Origin: Bacteroidales bacterium UBA5287
Lineage (GTDB): Bacteria; Bacteroidota; Bacteroidia; Bacteroidales; Dysgonomonadaceae
NCBI GenBank assembly: GCA_002411345.1
Contig: DHSL01000059.1
Coordinates: 1-53,589, forward strand
Reading direction: 5' to 3'
Length of the DNA stretch: 53,589 nt
Position numbers and translations under genes: made by a program. Of this stretch, positions 1 through 9,186 are shown piece by piece (positions within the stretch are counted from its first letter, which is position 1; each line of letters begins with the position of its first letter). Below the pieces are notes generated by a model. The model was given only the letters and a program-made list of their open reading frames with translations, made no database searches and had not been told where the DNA came from.

Positions 1-22
1 TCCTTTTGGAACAGCCCCTTTT
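1..22 (-). terminator. Probable left arm of a terminator hairpin, cut by the window edge
   Basis: Read on the minus strand, 18 bp after the stop of the TPR gene, the sequence is an A-run, GGGGCTGTTCCAAAAGG and then the window edge. It closely resembles the sequence after fabD at the other end of the window (GAGGCTGTCTCAAAAG). Such arms normally pair with a following complementary arm and a T-run, but that half lies outside the window, so the terminator role is inferred. Confidence 0.4.
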
Positions 23-39
23 AAACTTAAGATAATATA

Positions 40-1323
40 TTATTGATTATTAACCCCCAGCTCTTTTTCAATGACTTCCAATTCTTTGGATTTGTCTATA
101 CCCATGTTACTTAAATTATAATATACATTTCTAAGTTTCATGTAAGCTGGATTAATTTCACTTTTTTCTGCATTACGTCCTTTAAGAAGTTCTGTATATT
201 TTTCTAGTGGAACTAAAGATTTTTGATAGAAATCAACTGTTTTTTTGTCATTTTCCATCTGTTTTTGTCTGTCGCTTAATTTTGAAGTTAATTCTTTAAG
301 TTCTTGTGCTTGAAGGATATAATTCACTGCTATAGCTTCCAGTGCTCTTTCACAATTAGGATCTTGAGTTAATGCTTTATTGTATTCTACTTCAGCAGCA
401 TCAAAATTACCTTTTTCAGCTAATAAAGCACCTTTTACACTATTTAGATCACAAGCATTTGTAGGATCATTTTTAATTGCAACATCCAGATAATCTAGTG
501 CTTTTGTATTTTCACCTCTACGAATAAACACATTAACAAGATTTGGAATAAAATATTTGCTTTTTGGAAATTTATCAGCACCTTTATAAAGAACATCTAA
601 ATATTTTGCTGAATCTCCTTGTTGAATATAAGTGCTTGCTAATAACTCATATAGGTCGCTTTCAATGTAAGCAGTATTTGCAATAAATGGTTCTTTTATT
701 GCACGATTTAGTAATTTTTCTGCTTTGAAATAATTTTCAGCCTGAATAGATGTGATAATAGCATAATATTTTATTATTTGAAAAGTACTATCAATTACAA
801 AAGCATTTGCTTCCCCCTCATACATTGGTAATGATGGAATATTCCAATAAATCTCAAAAAACTCAGTAGCTTTATTATAATTTTTTTGTTCATTATAATA
901 AACTCCACCATTAATATAAAAAGGATGATTTGCTTTCAAAATACTTGCTACATCTTTTCTTACTTTATTTTTTACTTTGCCTTTACTGTCTGGTATTTGA
1001 CCTAGAGAATCAGCTTTTATATATGGAAGGTATGATTCCATAAGTCCATTGTACATTGCATTATCATCAGCTTTTTGACCAAGAGTTTGTTTAATTCTCT
1101 CATCATCAAAAACTTTGTTACCAATGTCTCCATATAATTTCCATGTTTCAGGATCATTCATGGTTTCTGGATTAGTGATTGCTCCTTTCAATAATGAACG
1201 AGCTTCATTCAAATCTTTACCATCAAGAGCTCGCTTTGCACTTTTTATAGCACTTTTTTGTGCAGAAACTGTTCCTACAGATAGTAATGACAGTGTTACA
1301 GTAATGAATAATAATTTTTTCAT
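40..1323 (-). CDS. Secreted tetratricopeptide-repeat protein
   Basis: Protein of 427 residues starting with a clear Sec signal peptide (MKKLLFITVTLSLLSVGTVSAQ), so it should act in the periplasm or at the outer membrane. The mature part is almost all helical TPR-like repeats. The clearest are around residues 225-345, with segments such as KALDYLDVAIKNDPTNAC and AAEVEYNKALTQDPNCERAL. A charged helical stretch follows (about 345-400). No catalytic motif is visible. TPR proteins of this kind are protein-interaction scaffolds, and the partner cannot be told here. It stands downstream of gyrA on the same strand, 123 bp away, so it probably has its own promoter. Family sure, function unknown. Confidence 0.85.
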   Translation of the reverse strand: MKKLLFITVTLSLLSVGTVSAQKSAIKSAKRALDGKDLNEARSLLKGAITNPETMNDPETWKLYGDIGNKVFDDERIKQTLGQKADDNAMYNGLMESYLPYIKADSLGQIPDSKGKVKNKVRKDVASILKANHPFYINGGVYYNEQKNYNKATEFFEIYWNIPSLPMYEGEANAFVIDSTFQIIKYYAIITSIQAENYFKAEKLLNRAIKEPFIANTAYIESDLYELLASTYIQQGDSAKYLDVLYKGADKFPKSKYFIPNLVNVFIRRGENTKALDYLDVAIKNDPTNACDLNSVKGALLAEKGNFDAAEVEYNKALTQDPNCERALEAIAVNYILQAQELKELTSKLSDRQKQMENDKKTVDFYQKSLVPLEKYTELLKGRNAEKSEINPAYMKLRNVYYNLSNMGIDKSKELEVIEKELGVNNQ

Positions 1324-1446
1324 TTTATTCCGTCTTTAGTAGATTAATATTTTATTTTCAATTTAATTGTTATAACAATATTCAATATTTAGTTTTTTAG
1401 ACATAAATTATACCAAAAGTTTAATATAGATTTTGATAAATGATCA

Positions 1447-3975
1447 TTATTCTTTTGTTTCATCTACTACATCGTCATTCAACGCAGTTATTTCACTGTC
1501 TTCCAACTCCTCCGAATTAACTTTACAAACCGATGCAATTTCATCATTTCTCTTGTCAAGATTTATCAATCTAACACCTTGAGTTGAGCGTCCCATAACG
1601 CGAATATCGGAAATTTTTACACGTATAGTAATACCCGATTTGTTAATTATCATTAAATCGTTATTTTCATTGACATTCTTAATCGTAACAAGTTTCCCAG
1701 TCTTTTCTGTTATGCTAAGTGTTTTTACACCTTTACCTCCCCTATTTGTTCTTCTGTACAATGCTTCCCCATCATCATCATTGAGATATGAACGTTTTCC
1801 ATAACCATGTTCAGAAACAACCAATAAGGTATCTTTAGTGTTTGAATCAATACAAATCATACCTACAACGTAATCTTCACCATCATCATCAAGTTTCATG
1901 CCACGAACACCAGACGCTGTTCTTCCCATTGGACGAACAGCAGATTCATTAAATCGAATAGCTCGTCCATTTCTATTGGCCATTAAAATCTCTTTCTTTC
2001 CGTTAGTTAATCGAACAGAGATTACTTGATCATTATCATTAATAGTAATTGCATTCACTCCATTTTGACGCGGATGCGAATATGCTTTAAGAAGTGTTTT
2101 TTTTATAACCCCATATTTTGTACAGAAGGTCAGATAATGTGAATTATTATAATCTTCATCATCTAATCTATTTACTCTAACAAATGCTGTAACAGAATCA
2201 TCAGAATCAATATTCAATAAATTTTGAATAGCCCTTCCTTTACTGTTTTTGCTACCTTCAGGAATGTCAAACACTCTCAACCAGAAACATTTACCTTTTT
2301 GAGTAAAGAACATCATATAATTATGATTTGTTGCTGGATAGATATATTCCACGAAATCTTCTTCGCGAGTTTCGGTTCCTTTTGCTCCTATACCACCTCT
2401 ATTTTGTGAATGATATTCAGTCAGCAAAGTGCGTTTAATATAACCAAAATGAGATATAGTTATAATCACTTCATCATCTGAATAGAAATCCTCAGGATCC
2501 AATTCTTCAGAAGCATAAACTATTTTTGAGCGACGTTCGTCACCATATTTTTCTTTTATTTCAACTAATTCATCTTTTATGACCTTCATGCATAGATCAT
2601 CATTAGAGAGTATTTCTTTGAAATATGCAATTTGTTTTTCAATTTCTTCATATTCTGCGTGCAATTTATCTTGCTCTAGTCCCGTTAACTGACGTAAACG
2701 CATTTCTACAATCGCACGAGATTGAATTTCAGATAATTCAAATCGTTCCATCAAACGTTGAATAGCATTTTGAGGATTACTTGAACTTCGGATTATTGCA
2801 ATAACTTCATCAATATTATCTGATGCAATAATCAATCCTTCCAATATATGTGCTCTTTCTTCTGCTTTACGTAGATCAAATTTAGTACGTCTTATTACTA
2901 CCTCATATCGGTGCTCAACGAATTGTTCAATCATCTGCTTTAGATTTAGCAGATAAGGTTTTCCTTTTACAAGAGCGATGTTGTTTGAGTTAAAAGATGA
3001 CTGTAATGCAGTAAGTTTAAATAATTTATTTAAAACAATGTTGGCATTAGCATCTCGTTTAACATCAACAACAATTCGCATTCCCTGACGATCGGATTCA
3101 TCATTTACATTAGAAATTCCCTCAATTTTTTTATCAGTAACAAGTCTAGCAATATGCTTAATGAGTTCAGCCTTATTAACCAAATAAGGAATTTCAGTAA
3201 TCACTATTTTATCGTGTGATTTTTCTGTTTCAATTTCTGCTTTTCCGCGAATAATTATGCGTCCCCTACCAGTTTCAAATGAATCTTGAACACCCTTATA
3301 ACCATAAATATAACCTCCAGTTGGGAAATCTGGTCCTTTGATAAAATTCATTAGACCAGGTATATCAATTTCCCGATTGTCAATATATGCAATTATTCCA
3401 TTTATACATTCTGTAAGATTATGAGGAGCAATATTCGTTGCCATACCAACTGCAATACCAGATGATCCATTTATTAGCAAGTTAGGTATCCTTGATGGTA
3501 AAACAGTAGGTTCAGTTAAAGTGTCATCAAAGTTTGATGTAAAATCTACTGTATCTTTTTCTATATCTCGGAGCATTTCCTCTGCCAATCTATTCAAACG
3601 AGCCTCTGTATAACGCATAGCAGCAGGACTGTCTCCATCTACACTTCCCATATTACCTTGTCCATCAACAAGTGTATAGCGCATAGACCAATCTTGTGCT
3701 AACCTAACCATTGCATTATATACTGATGAATCGCCATGAGGGTGGTACTTACCTAGTACTTCACCGACAATTCTTGCAGACTTCTTTGTTGGTTTATCAT
3801 AAGTGTTCCCCAAACCATTCATTCCAAATAATATACGTCTATGAACAGGTTTAAATCCATCACGTACATCAGGTAACGCTCTGGCTACAATTACAGACAT
3901 CGAATAGTCGATGTATGACGATTTCATTTCATCCTCAATATTTATGGGGATAATTCTATCTTCTTGATCAGTCAT
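1447..3975 (-). CDS. gyrA: DNA gyrase subunit A
   Basis: Protein of 842 residues, the usual GyrA length. It is the breakage-reunion subunit of gyrase, which with GyrB and ATP introduces negative supercoils. The winged-helix/tower region contains the active-site pair R121-Y122 (AMRYTEARL); Tyr122 forms the covalent DNA link. The quinolone-resistance region reads HPHGDSSVYN at residues 78-87, so Ser83 is present and the position equal to E. coli Asp87 is Asn. The C-terminal half is the six-bladed DNA-wrapping domain with a GyrA-box-like RRTNRGGKG. The tail is acidic. ParC is the main alternative, but the GyrA-box region and the general sequence favour GyrA. gyrB is not in the window. Confidence 0.96.
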   Translation of the reverse strand: MTDQEDRIIPINIEDEMKSSYIDYSMSVIVARALPDVRDGFKPVHRRILFGMNGLGNTYDKPTKKSARIVGEVLGKYHPHGDSSVYNAMVRLAQDWSMRYTLVDGQGNMGSVDGDSPAAMRYTEARLNRLAEEMLRDIEKDTVDFTSNFDDTLTEPTVLPSRIPNLLINGSSGIAVGMATNIAPHNLTECINGIIAYIDNREIDIPGLMNFIKGPDFPTGGYIYGYKGVQDSFETGRGRIIIRGKAEIETEKSHDKIVITEIPYLVNKAELIKHIARLVTDKKIEGISNVNDESDRQGMRIVVDVKRDANANIVLNKLFKLTALQSSFNSNNIALVKGKPYLLNLKQMIEQFVEHRYEVVIRRTKFDLRKAEERAHILEGLIIASDNIDEVIAIIRSSSNPQNAIQRLMERFELSEIQSRAIVEMRLRQLTGLEQDKLHAEYEEIEKQIAYFKEILSNDDLCMKVIKDELVEIKEKYGDERRSKIVYASEELDPEDFYSDDEVIITISHFGYIKRTLLTEYHSQNRGGIGAKGTETREEDFVEYIYPATNHNYMMFFTQKGKCFWLRVFDIPEGSKNSKGRAIQNLLNIDSDDSVTAFVRVNRLDDEDYNNSHYLTFCTKYGVIKKTLLKAYSHPRQNGVNAITINDNDQVISVRLTNGKKEILMANRNGRAIRFNESAVRPMGRTASGVRGMKLDDDGEDYVVGMICIDSNTKDTLLVVSEHGYGKRSYLNDDDGEALYRRTNRGGKGVKTLSITEKTGKLVTIKNVNENNDLMIINKSGITIRVKISDIRVMGRSTQGVRLINLDKRNDEIASVCKVNSEELEDSEITALNDDVVDETKE

Positions 3976-4160
3976 TTTTTGAATTTCTCGCTTTTTATAA
4001 AATTATATCTTTCTAGCTATCAACTGATTTAACAGTCTTATTGGGCCTGAATTAAAACGATACTAAATTACTACTTTTTTCCGGATTTAACAAATTGTAC
4101 TAGCATTAAAACAGACCATTTTACATGATAATTTCAACAAATAAATTACAATAATTTACA

Positions 4161-4195
4161 TAAAAAAAGCTCTTATAAACTAGAATAAGAGCTTT
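4161..4195 (-). terminator. Rho-independent terminator of secA
   Basis: An 11-bp perfect stem, AAAGCTCTTAT (4166-4176) against ATAAGAGCTTT (4185-4195), with an 8-nt loop. On the minus strand it is followed by a run of seven Ts. It lies 24 bp after the secA stop and separates secA from gyrA. Confidence 0.85.
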
Positions 4196-4218
4196 AAAAT
4201 ATTCAAAAAAAGAATCTA

Positions 4219-7200
4219 TTATTCTTTTCCGTGACAGTTCTTGTATTTTTTACCACTTCCACAAGGACAAGGTTCATTTCTTCCAACCTTTTTTTCAACA
4301 CGAATTGGTTCATGTTTTTGTGGTTGTTTTTGTGGTTCACCAGCATTTCTGTTCCCTAACCCTGTACCCTCATCTTTTTGTGTACGATATTTACTGAAAT
4401 CTGTTTTATGTTCAGGAGCTGCTTGACGAATATTCTCAGGATTCTGAACCGGGATCTGTCCACGCATTAAAATTGCTACTGCTTTAGTATTAACAGTATT
4501 CACCATAATTTTAAACATGTTGAAGGATTCAAGTTTATATATTAATAATGGATCCTTTTGTTCATAACTTGCATTCTGTACCGATTGTTTTAAATCATCC
4601 ATTTCACGAAGATGCTCTTTCCAAGCTTCATCAATCGTAAATAATAAAATAGATTTTTCAAAAGCTTTTACCAAAGCTTTGGATCCTGATTCATATGCTT
4701 CTTTTAAATTACAGGAGATATTATATACGCGCTTACCGTCAGTAATTGGAATAAGAATATTTTGATATCTTGCACCTTGATTTTCATATACGTCTTTTAT
4801 CACCGGCTGAGCTATTTCTGCCATTTTTTCAGTTTTGCGTTTGAAGCCACTAATTGCTTTTTCAAATACCTGATCAGCTCTAACATCAAGTTTGATATGT
4901 TTCATATCATCTTCATCAAAAGGAACTTCGGCAGACATTATTCTAAAAGCATCCAGTTTCAAGCCTTCGTAATCATCCTCATTTTCTTCTACAAGATTAT
5001 AAGCAGTCTCTTGTATCATTGTAACAACATCCATTTCAATTCGTTCTCCCATTAAAGCATGACGACGTCTTTTATAAATCACTTCACGTTGTGAATTCAT
5101 TACGTCATCGTATTCAAGCAATCTTTTACGAATTCCAAAGTTGTCCTCTTCTACTTTTTTCTGAGCACGTTCAACTGATTTGCTTAACATATTATGTTCC
5201 AGAACATCACCTTCCTTGAACCCCATCCTATCCATCAATCCGGCAATTCTTTCTGTTGCAAATAAACGCATTAAATCATCTTCTAATGAAACGAAGAAGA
5301 TTGATGAACCTGGATCACCTTGACGTCCCGCACGACCACGAAGCTGACGATCAACGCGACGAGATTCATGTCGTTCAGTACCAATGATAGCTAAACCGCC
5401 TGCTACCTTTACTTCTGGACTAAGCTTGATGTCTGTACCACGACCAGCCATATTTGTTGCTATAGTTACAACACCTTTTTGTCCTGCAGTAGCCACAATT
5501 TCAGCTTCTCGCTGGTGCAATTTGGCATTCAATACATTATGTTTAATTTTTCTCATTGTAAGCATTTTGCTTAACAACTCAGAGATCTCCACAGAAGTTG
5601 TACCAACAAGAACTGGACGACCAGCATCCACCATAATTTGAATTTCCTCGATTACAGCATTATATTTTTCACGTTTAGTTTTATAAATTCGGTCGTTCAT
5701 ATCATTACGAACAATTGGTTTATTCGTAGGAATAACAACAACATCAAGCTTGTAAATATCCCAAAACTCGCCAGCTTCAGTTTCAGCTGTACCTGTCATA
5801 CCTGCAAGTTTATGGTACATACGAAAATAATTTTGTAATGTGATTGTCGCAAATGTTTGTGTTGCTGCTTCTACTTTAACATGCTCCTTTGCTTCAATAG
5901 CCTGATGAAGTCCATCTGAATAACGACGCCCTTCCATAATACGTCCAGTCTGTTCATCAACAATCTTAACTTTGTTATCTATAACAACATACTCATCATC
6001 TTTCTCAAATAAAGTATAAGCTTTAAGTAGTTGATTTACAGTATGAACGCGCTCCGATTTGATTGCATAGTTTTGAAGTAATTCATCTTTCTTTTCAATT
6101 TTTTGTTCTTCCAATAGATTCTCATTTTCTAATTCAGAAAGCTGAGTTCCTATATCAGGTAATACAAAAAACTGTGGGTCATCAGATTTTCCGGTAAGTA
6201 AATCTATTCCTTTTTCAGTAAGTTCAACTGTATTATTCTTTTCGTCAATCACAAAATATAATGGATCAGTAACAACATGCATATTCCTGCTTTGATCCTG
6301 CATGTAAAAAGCTTCAGTCTTTAACATGGTTGCCTTAATCCCTTGTTCACTTAAATATTTAATTAAGGGCTTATTTTTTGGCATACCTTTATAAGAACGA
6401 AAAAGGGCTAAAGCAGCTTCTTCCTGTTCTTTTTTGTCTTCCGAATTCATTTTTTGTTTTGCATCAGCAAGAAAACGAGTTGTTAAATCACGTTGAGCTT
6501 TAACTATAATTTCAACGCGTGGACGATATTCATCAAAAAGCTGATCATCTCCTTTAGCTACCGGACCACTAATAATCAATGGGGTACGAGCATCATCAAT
6601 TAATACTGAATCGACCTCATCGACAATGGCAAAGTTGTGGGTACGTTGAACTAAATCTTTTGGTGATACAGCCATATTATCACGCAAATAATCAAAACCA
6701 AATTCATTATTTGTTCCAAATGTTATGTCTGCTTCATAAGCATTTCTACGAGCTTCTGAATTCGGCTCATGCTTATCTATACAATCCACAGATAATCCAT
6801 GAAACATGTAAAGTGGTCCCATCCATTCAGAGTCACGTTTTGAAAGATAATCGTTCACAGTCACAACATGAACACCGTTATGAGTAAGTGCATTTAGAAA
6901 TACAGGTAAAGTAGCAACTAATGTTTTTCCTTCTCCTGTAGCCATTTCAGCAATTTTTCCTTGATGAAGTACAACACCTCCAAAAAGCTGGACATTATAA
7001 TGAACCATGTCCCAAACTATTTCATTTCCGCCCGCAATCCAATGATTCTGAAATACTGCATTATCACCATCTATTTTTACGAAATCATGCTTAGCAGCTA
7101 AATCTCTGTCAAAATCAGTGGCGGTAACAATAATTGTTTCATTTTCTTTAAAACGGCGAGCTGTTTCTTTCATAATAGAAAAAGCCTCCGGAAGAACTTC

Positions 7201-7512
7201 ACTTAAAATTTTTTCAAGTTTATCTGTTACTTCCTTTTCTAATTTATCTACTTGATTCCAAACCTCTTCTCGTTTTTCAATTTCTAAAGTTTCTATGCCG
7301 GATTTAATTTCAAAAATCTTTTCTTTATCTTCAGCAACATAATCAGAAATACGCTTTTCAAGTTCTTTTGTTTTAGCTCGTAAATCATCGTTCGACAATT
7401 TTTCAATCATTGGATAAACAGCTTGTATCTTGCGTACTTCCGGACTGATTTCGTTTAAATCTCTTTGTGCTTTATTGCCAAATAATTTTGATATAATATT
7501 ATTTAATCCCAT
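4219..7512 (-). CDS. secA: Protein translocase ATPase SecA
   Basis: Motor ATPase that drives preproteins through SecYEG. The start chosen (MGLNNIISKLFGN) gives 1,097 residues. An upstream in-frame ATG at 7602 would add 30 residues and overlap the preceding gene, and SecA homologues begin at the chosen position. Visible motifs are the Walker A stretch MATGEGKTL, the DEAD-type box VDEVDSVLIDDARTPLI, motif III-VI helicase segments (VGTTSVEIS, ATNMAGRGTDIKL, RQLRGRAGRQGDPG), and the C-terminal zinc-binding tail PCPCGSGKKYKNCHG that contacts SecB or ribosomes. The protein is longer than E. coli SecA (901) because of insertions typical of Bacteroidota. It ends in its own terminator. Confidence 0.97.
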   Translation of the reverse strand: MGLNNIISKLFGNKAQRDLNEISPEVRKIQAVYPMIEKLSNDDLRAKTKELEKRISDYVAEDKEKIFEIKSGIETLEIEKREEVWNQVDKLEKEVTDKLEKILSEVLPEAFSIMKETARRFKENETIIVTATDFDRDLAAKHDFVKIDGDNAVFQNHWIAGGNEIVWDMVHYNVQLFGGVVLHQGKIAEMATGEGKTLVATLPVFLNALTHNGVHVVTVNDYLSKRDSEWMGPLYMFHGLSVDCIDKHEPNSEARRNAYEADITFGTNNEFGFDYLRDNMAVSPKDLVQRTHNFAIVDEVDSVLIDDARTPLIISGPVAKGDDQLFDEYRPRVEIIVKAQRDLTTRFLADAKQKMNSEDKKEQEEAALALFRSYKGMPKNKPLIKYLSEQGIKATMLKTEAFYMQDQSRNMHVVTDPLYFVIDEKNNTVELTEKGIDLLTGKSDDPQFFVLPDIGTQLSELENENLLEEQKIEKKDELLQNYAIKSERVHTVNQLLKAYTLFEKDDEYVVIDNKVKIVDEQTGRIMEGRRYSDGLHQAIEAKEHVKVEAATQTFATITLQNYFRMYHKLAGMTGTAETEAGEFWDIYKLDVVVIPTNKPIVRNDMNDRIYKTKREKYNAVIEEIQIMVDAGRPVLVGTTSVEISELLSKMLTMRKIKHNVLNAKLHQREAEIVATAGQKGVVTIATNMAGRGTDIKLSPEVKVAGGLAIIGTERHESRRVDRQLRGRAGRQGDPGSSIFFVSLEDDLMRLFATERIAGLMDRMGFKEGDVLEHNMLSKSVERAQKKVEEDNFGIRKRLLEYDDVMNSQREVIYKRRRHALMGERIEMDVVTMIQETAYNLVEENEDDYEGLKLDAFRIMSAEVPFDEDDMKHIKLDVRADQVFEKAISGFKRKTEKMAEIAQPVIKDVYENQGARYQNILIPITDGKRVYNISCNLKEAYESGSKALVKAFEKSILLFTIDEAWKEHLREMDDLKQSVQNASYEQKDPLLIYKLESFNMFKIMVNTVNTKAVAILMRGQIPVQNPENIRQAAPEHKTDFSKYRTQKDEGTGLGNRNAGEPQKQPQKHEPIRVEKKVGRNEPCPCGSGKKYKNCHGKE

Positions 7513-7561
7513 TTTGTTATTGCTTATGTGTGTAATTTTTAATCCTAATAAATTGATTAAT

Positions 7562-9142
7562 TTAATTGAATAGCTCTTTAAGAATTTCACCTCTCGAAGC
7601 ATTGGGAGCTCTTATTCTTAATCTGTACGCCACACTTGGTGCAATCTGAGTCGCATCTATCGGGGTTGAAATTCTTTGAGGTTTTATATTATTTCCAAAA
7701 AAGATTGCTGGAGATATTACAGCATTACTTCTTACTTTTATATTTGTTGATTTATTATCATTTACTACCGACCATCCAGGTTGTAATTCTACAAATAAGT
7801 CTCCGGAAATACCTTTACAATAACTATTCCTATAATATTGAACAGTCTGATTATATGCACCGTGAAGCATTTGATGTGATGTAATTACATCATGAATGCC
7901 AGATGAATGAACTAAAAACTCAGCCGCTATTTGTTGAATATCTGCAAGAGAAATTTTCTTGTCTTCTATAAGATTTCGATCTAAGTAATACTGCTGGTTA
8001 TAGTATTTTGTTACCCATTCACCTTGGCCGTAAACAGCCATCAAGTACATGTTTAATAAAGCTCTGATTTTTTCAGGATTGAATTCACCTCCTGATAATT
8101 TTATACCTTCTGGATAAATTTCTTGTTCATTAAAATATCCTGTAGATACAACAAATATTAAAGTATTATCAAGACCAATTGTTTTGTCAATTGTTTCTAT
8201 TAGTTGTGCCAATTCCTGATCTAAACGATAATAAATATCTTGTATTTCAATTGAATAATTCTTATCTAATGCATTATCATAATTACCGGCATAAAATGTA
8301 AGTGAAAGAAAATCAGGATAAGTTCTTGTTCCCAATTTGTTTTCAACCAAAGCATTTTCTGCCATTTTCCTGACTTCTGTATTAATAAAAGGCGACTGTT
8401 TAATTAAGCGAAAACGATTGTTTTTAGTAGCACCTAATTGATGTTGAAAATCAATAATGTTACGAGTGTATGGAAATGCATCATAATTTGCAATAGGCAT
8501 ACTGGGTTTCCATACAAGAGATAATCCTTTTTTATATAAAGATTCATTACTTCCATTGTGTTTTTCCACAAATGAATATGAAGCATCATAATATTTACTT
8601 GTTATCCATTTTCCATTAATATCATCAACCCAATAAGAACCTCTTGCAGTATGACCTCCAGAAGAAAGAGCGGATATAGCATTTGGTGCAAATGAAAAAA
8701 TATCAGAATTGTCACCTGAAGCAATACTTAACTCATCAGTTAAAGTAGAAACAATTATTGGGGAAGGAGATAATTGATCATCAACATTATTTATAGATGA
8801 AATATCTGCAAATGATGACACCTCTTTATTTTGTTTGATTAAATATTTGGAATTTCCTTGAATTCCATGAAAAGAAGGATTAGCTCCGGTATAAATGGTT
8901 GTGGTAGCAGAAGCTTCGTCCAAATAGGGAAAATTAAACTCTATGTCAGAATAAACCAAACCCTCGTTCAATAATTTTTTAAAACCTTTATCACCAAATG
9001 TGTCCTTAAATAATTCTAGATAATCACCACGCAATTGATCAATAGTAATGCCTATAACCAACTTTGGTGTTTGATGAACGCTTTGTGAATAAACAGAAGC
9101 TATAGAAAAAAAAGCAAAAAGTGAAGTAAGTATCTTAATCAT
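7562..9142 (-). CDS. Secreted PafA/NPP-type alkaline phosphatase homologue, probably catalytically dead
   Basis: Protein of 526 residues with a signal peptide (MIKILTSLFAFFSIASVYSQ); an upstream ATG at 9199 is not used because it precedes the signal peptide. The fold is that of the type I phosphodiesterase/PafA group of the alkaline phosphatase superfamily: KLVIGITIDQLRGDY, IYTGANPSFHGIQGN, the SGGHTARGSYW region and a tail ending SPAIFFGNN. The catalytic residues are mostly missing. The nucleophile Thr position is Glu76 (LDEASATT), the D-x3-H metal motif is replaced by YAGNYDNA (284-291), and the TADH metal motif is replaced by VSTGYF (332-337). The KxR phosphate clamp is also absent. Only Asp35 and the GN asparagine remain. 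It is likely a binding or scaffold protein of the periplasm. It is 44 bp after the DUF4105 gene and 49 bp before secA on the same strand. Confidence 0.8.
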   Translation of the reverse strand: MIKILTSLFAFFSIASVYSQSVHQTPKLVIGITIDQLRGDYLELFKDTFGDKGFKKLLNEGLVYSDIEFNFPYLDEASATTTIYTGANPSFHGIQGNSKYLIKQNKEVSSFADISSINNVDDQLSPSPIIVSTLTDELSIASGDNSDIFSFAPNAISALSSGGHTARGSYWVDDINGKWITSKYYDASYSFVEKHNGSNESLYKKGLSLVWKPSMPIANYDAFPYTRNIIDFQHQLGATKNNRFRLIKQSPFINTEVRKMAENALVENKLGTRTYPDFLSLTFYAGNYDNALDKNYSIEIQDIYYRLDQELAQLIETIDKTIGLDNTLIFVVSTGYFNEQEIYPEGIKLSGGEFNPEKIRALLNMYLMAVYGQGEWVTKYYNQQYYLDRNLIEDKKISLADIQQIAAEFLVHSSGIHDVITSHQMLHGAYNQTVQYYRNSYCKGISGDLFVELQPGWSVVNDNKSTNIKVRSNAVISPAIFFGNNIKPQRISTPIDATQIAPSVAYRLRIRAPNASRGEILKELFN

Positions 9143-9186
9143 GTAAAAATTTAGTCTATAGTAGTAATGCAATAATTGTGCTAAGT

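Noticed and set aside
1366..1379. Perfect 14-bp palindrome ATTGTTATAACAAT upstream of the TPR gene
   Set aside because: A few such AT-rich palindromes are expected by chance in a window of this size, and it is not placed against a recognisable promoter.
7513..7602. Extended N-terminus of SecA from an upstream ATG
   Set aside because: Would overlap the preceding coding region and adds residues not seen in SecA; the ATG at 7512 begins the standard N-terminus.
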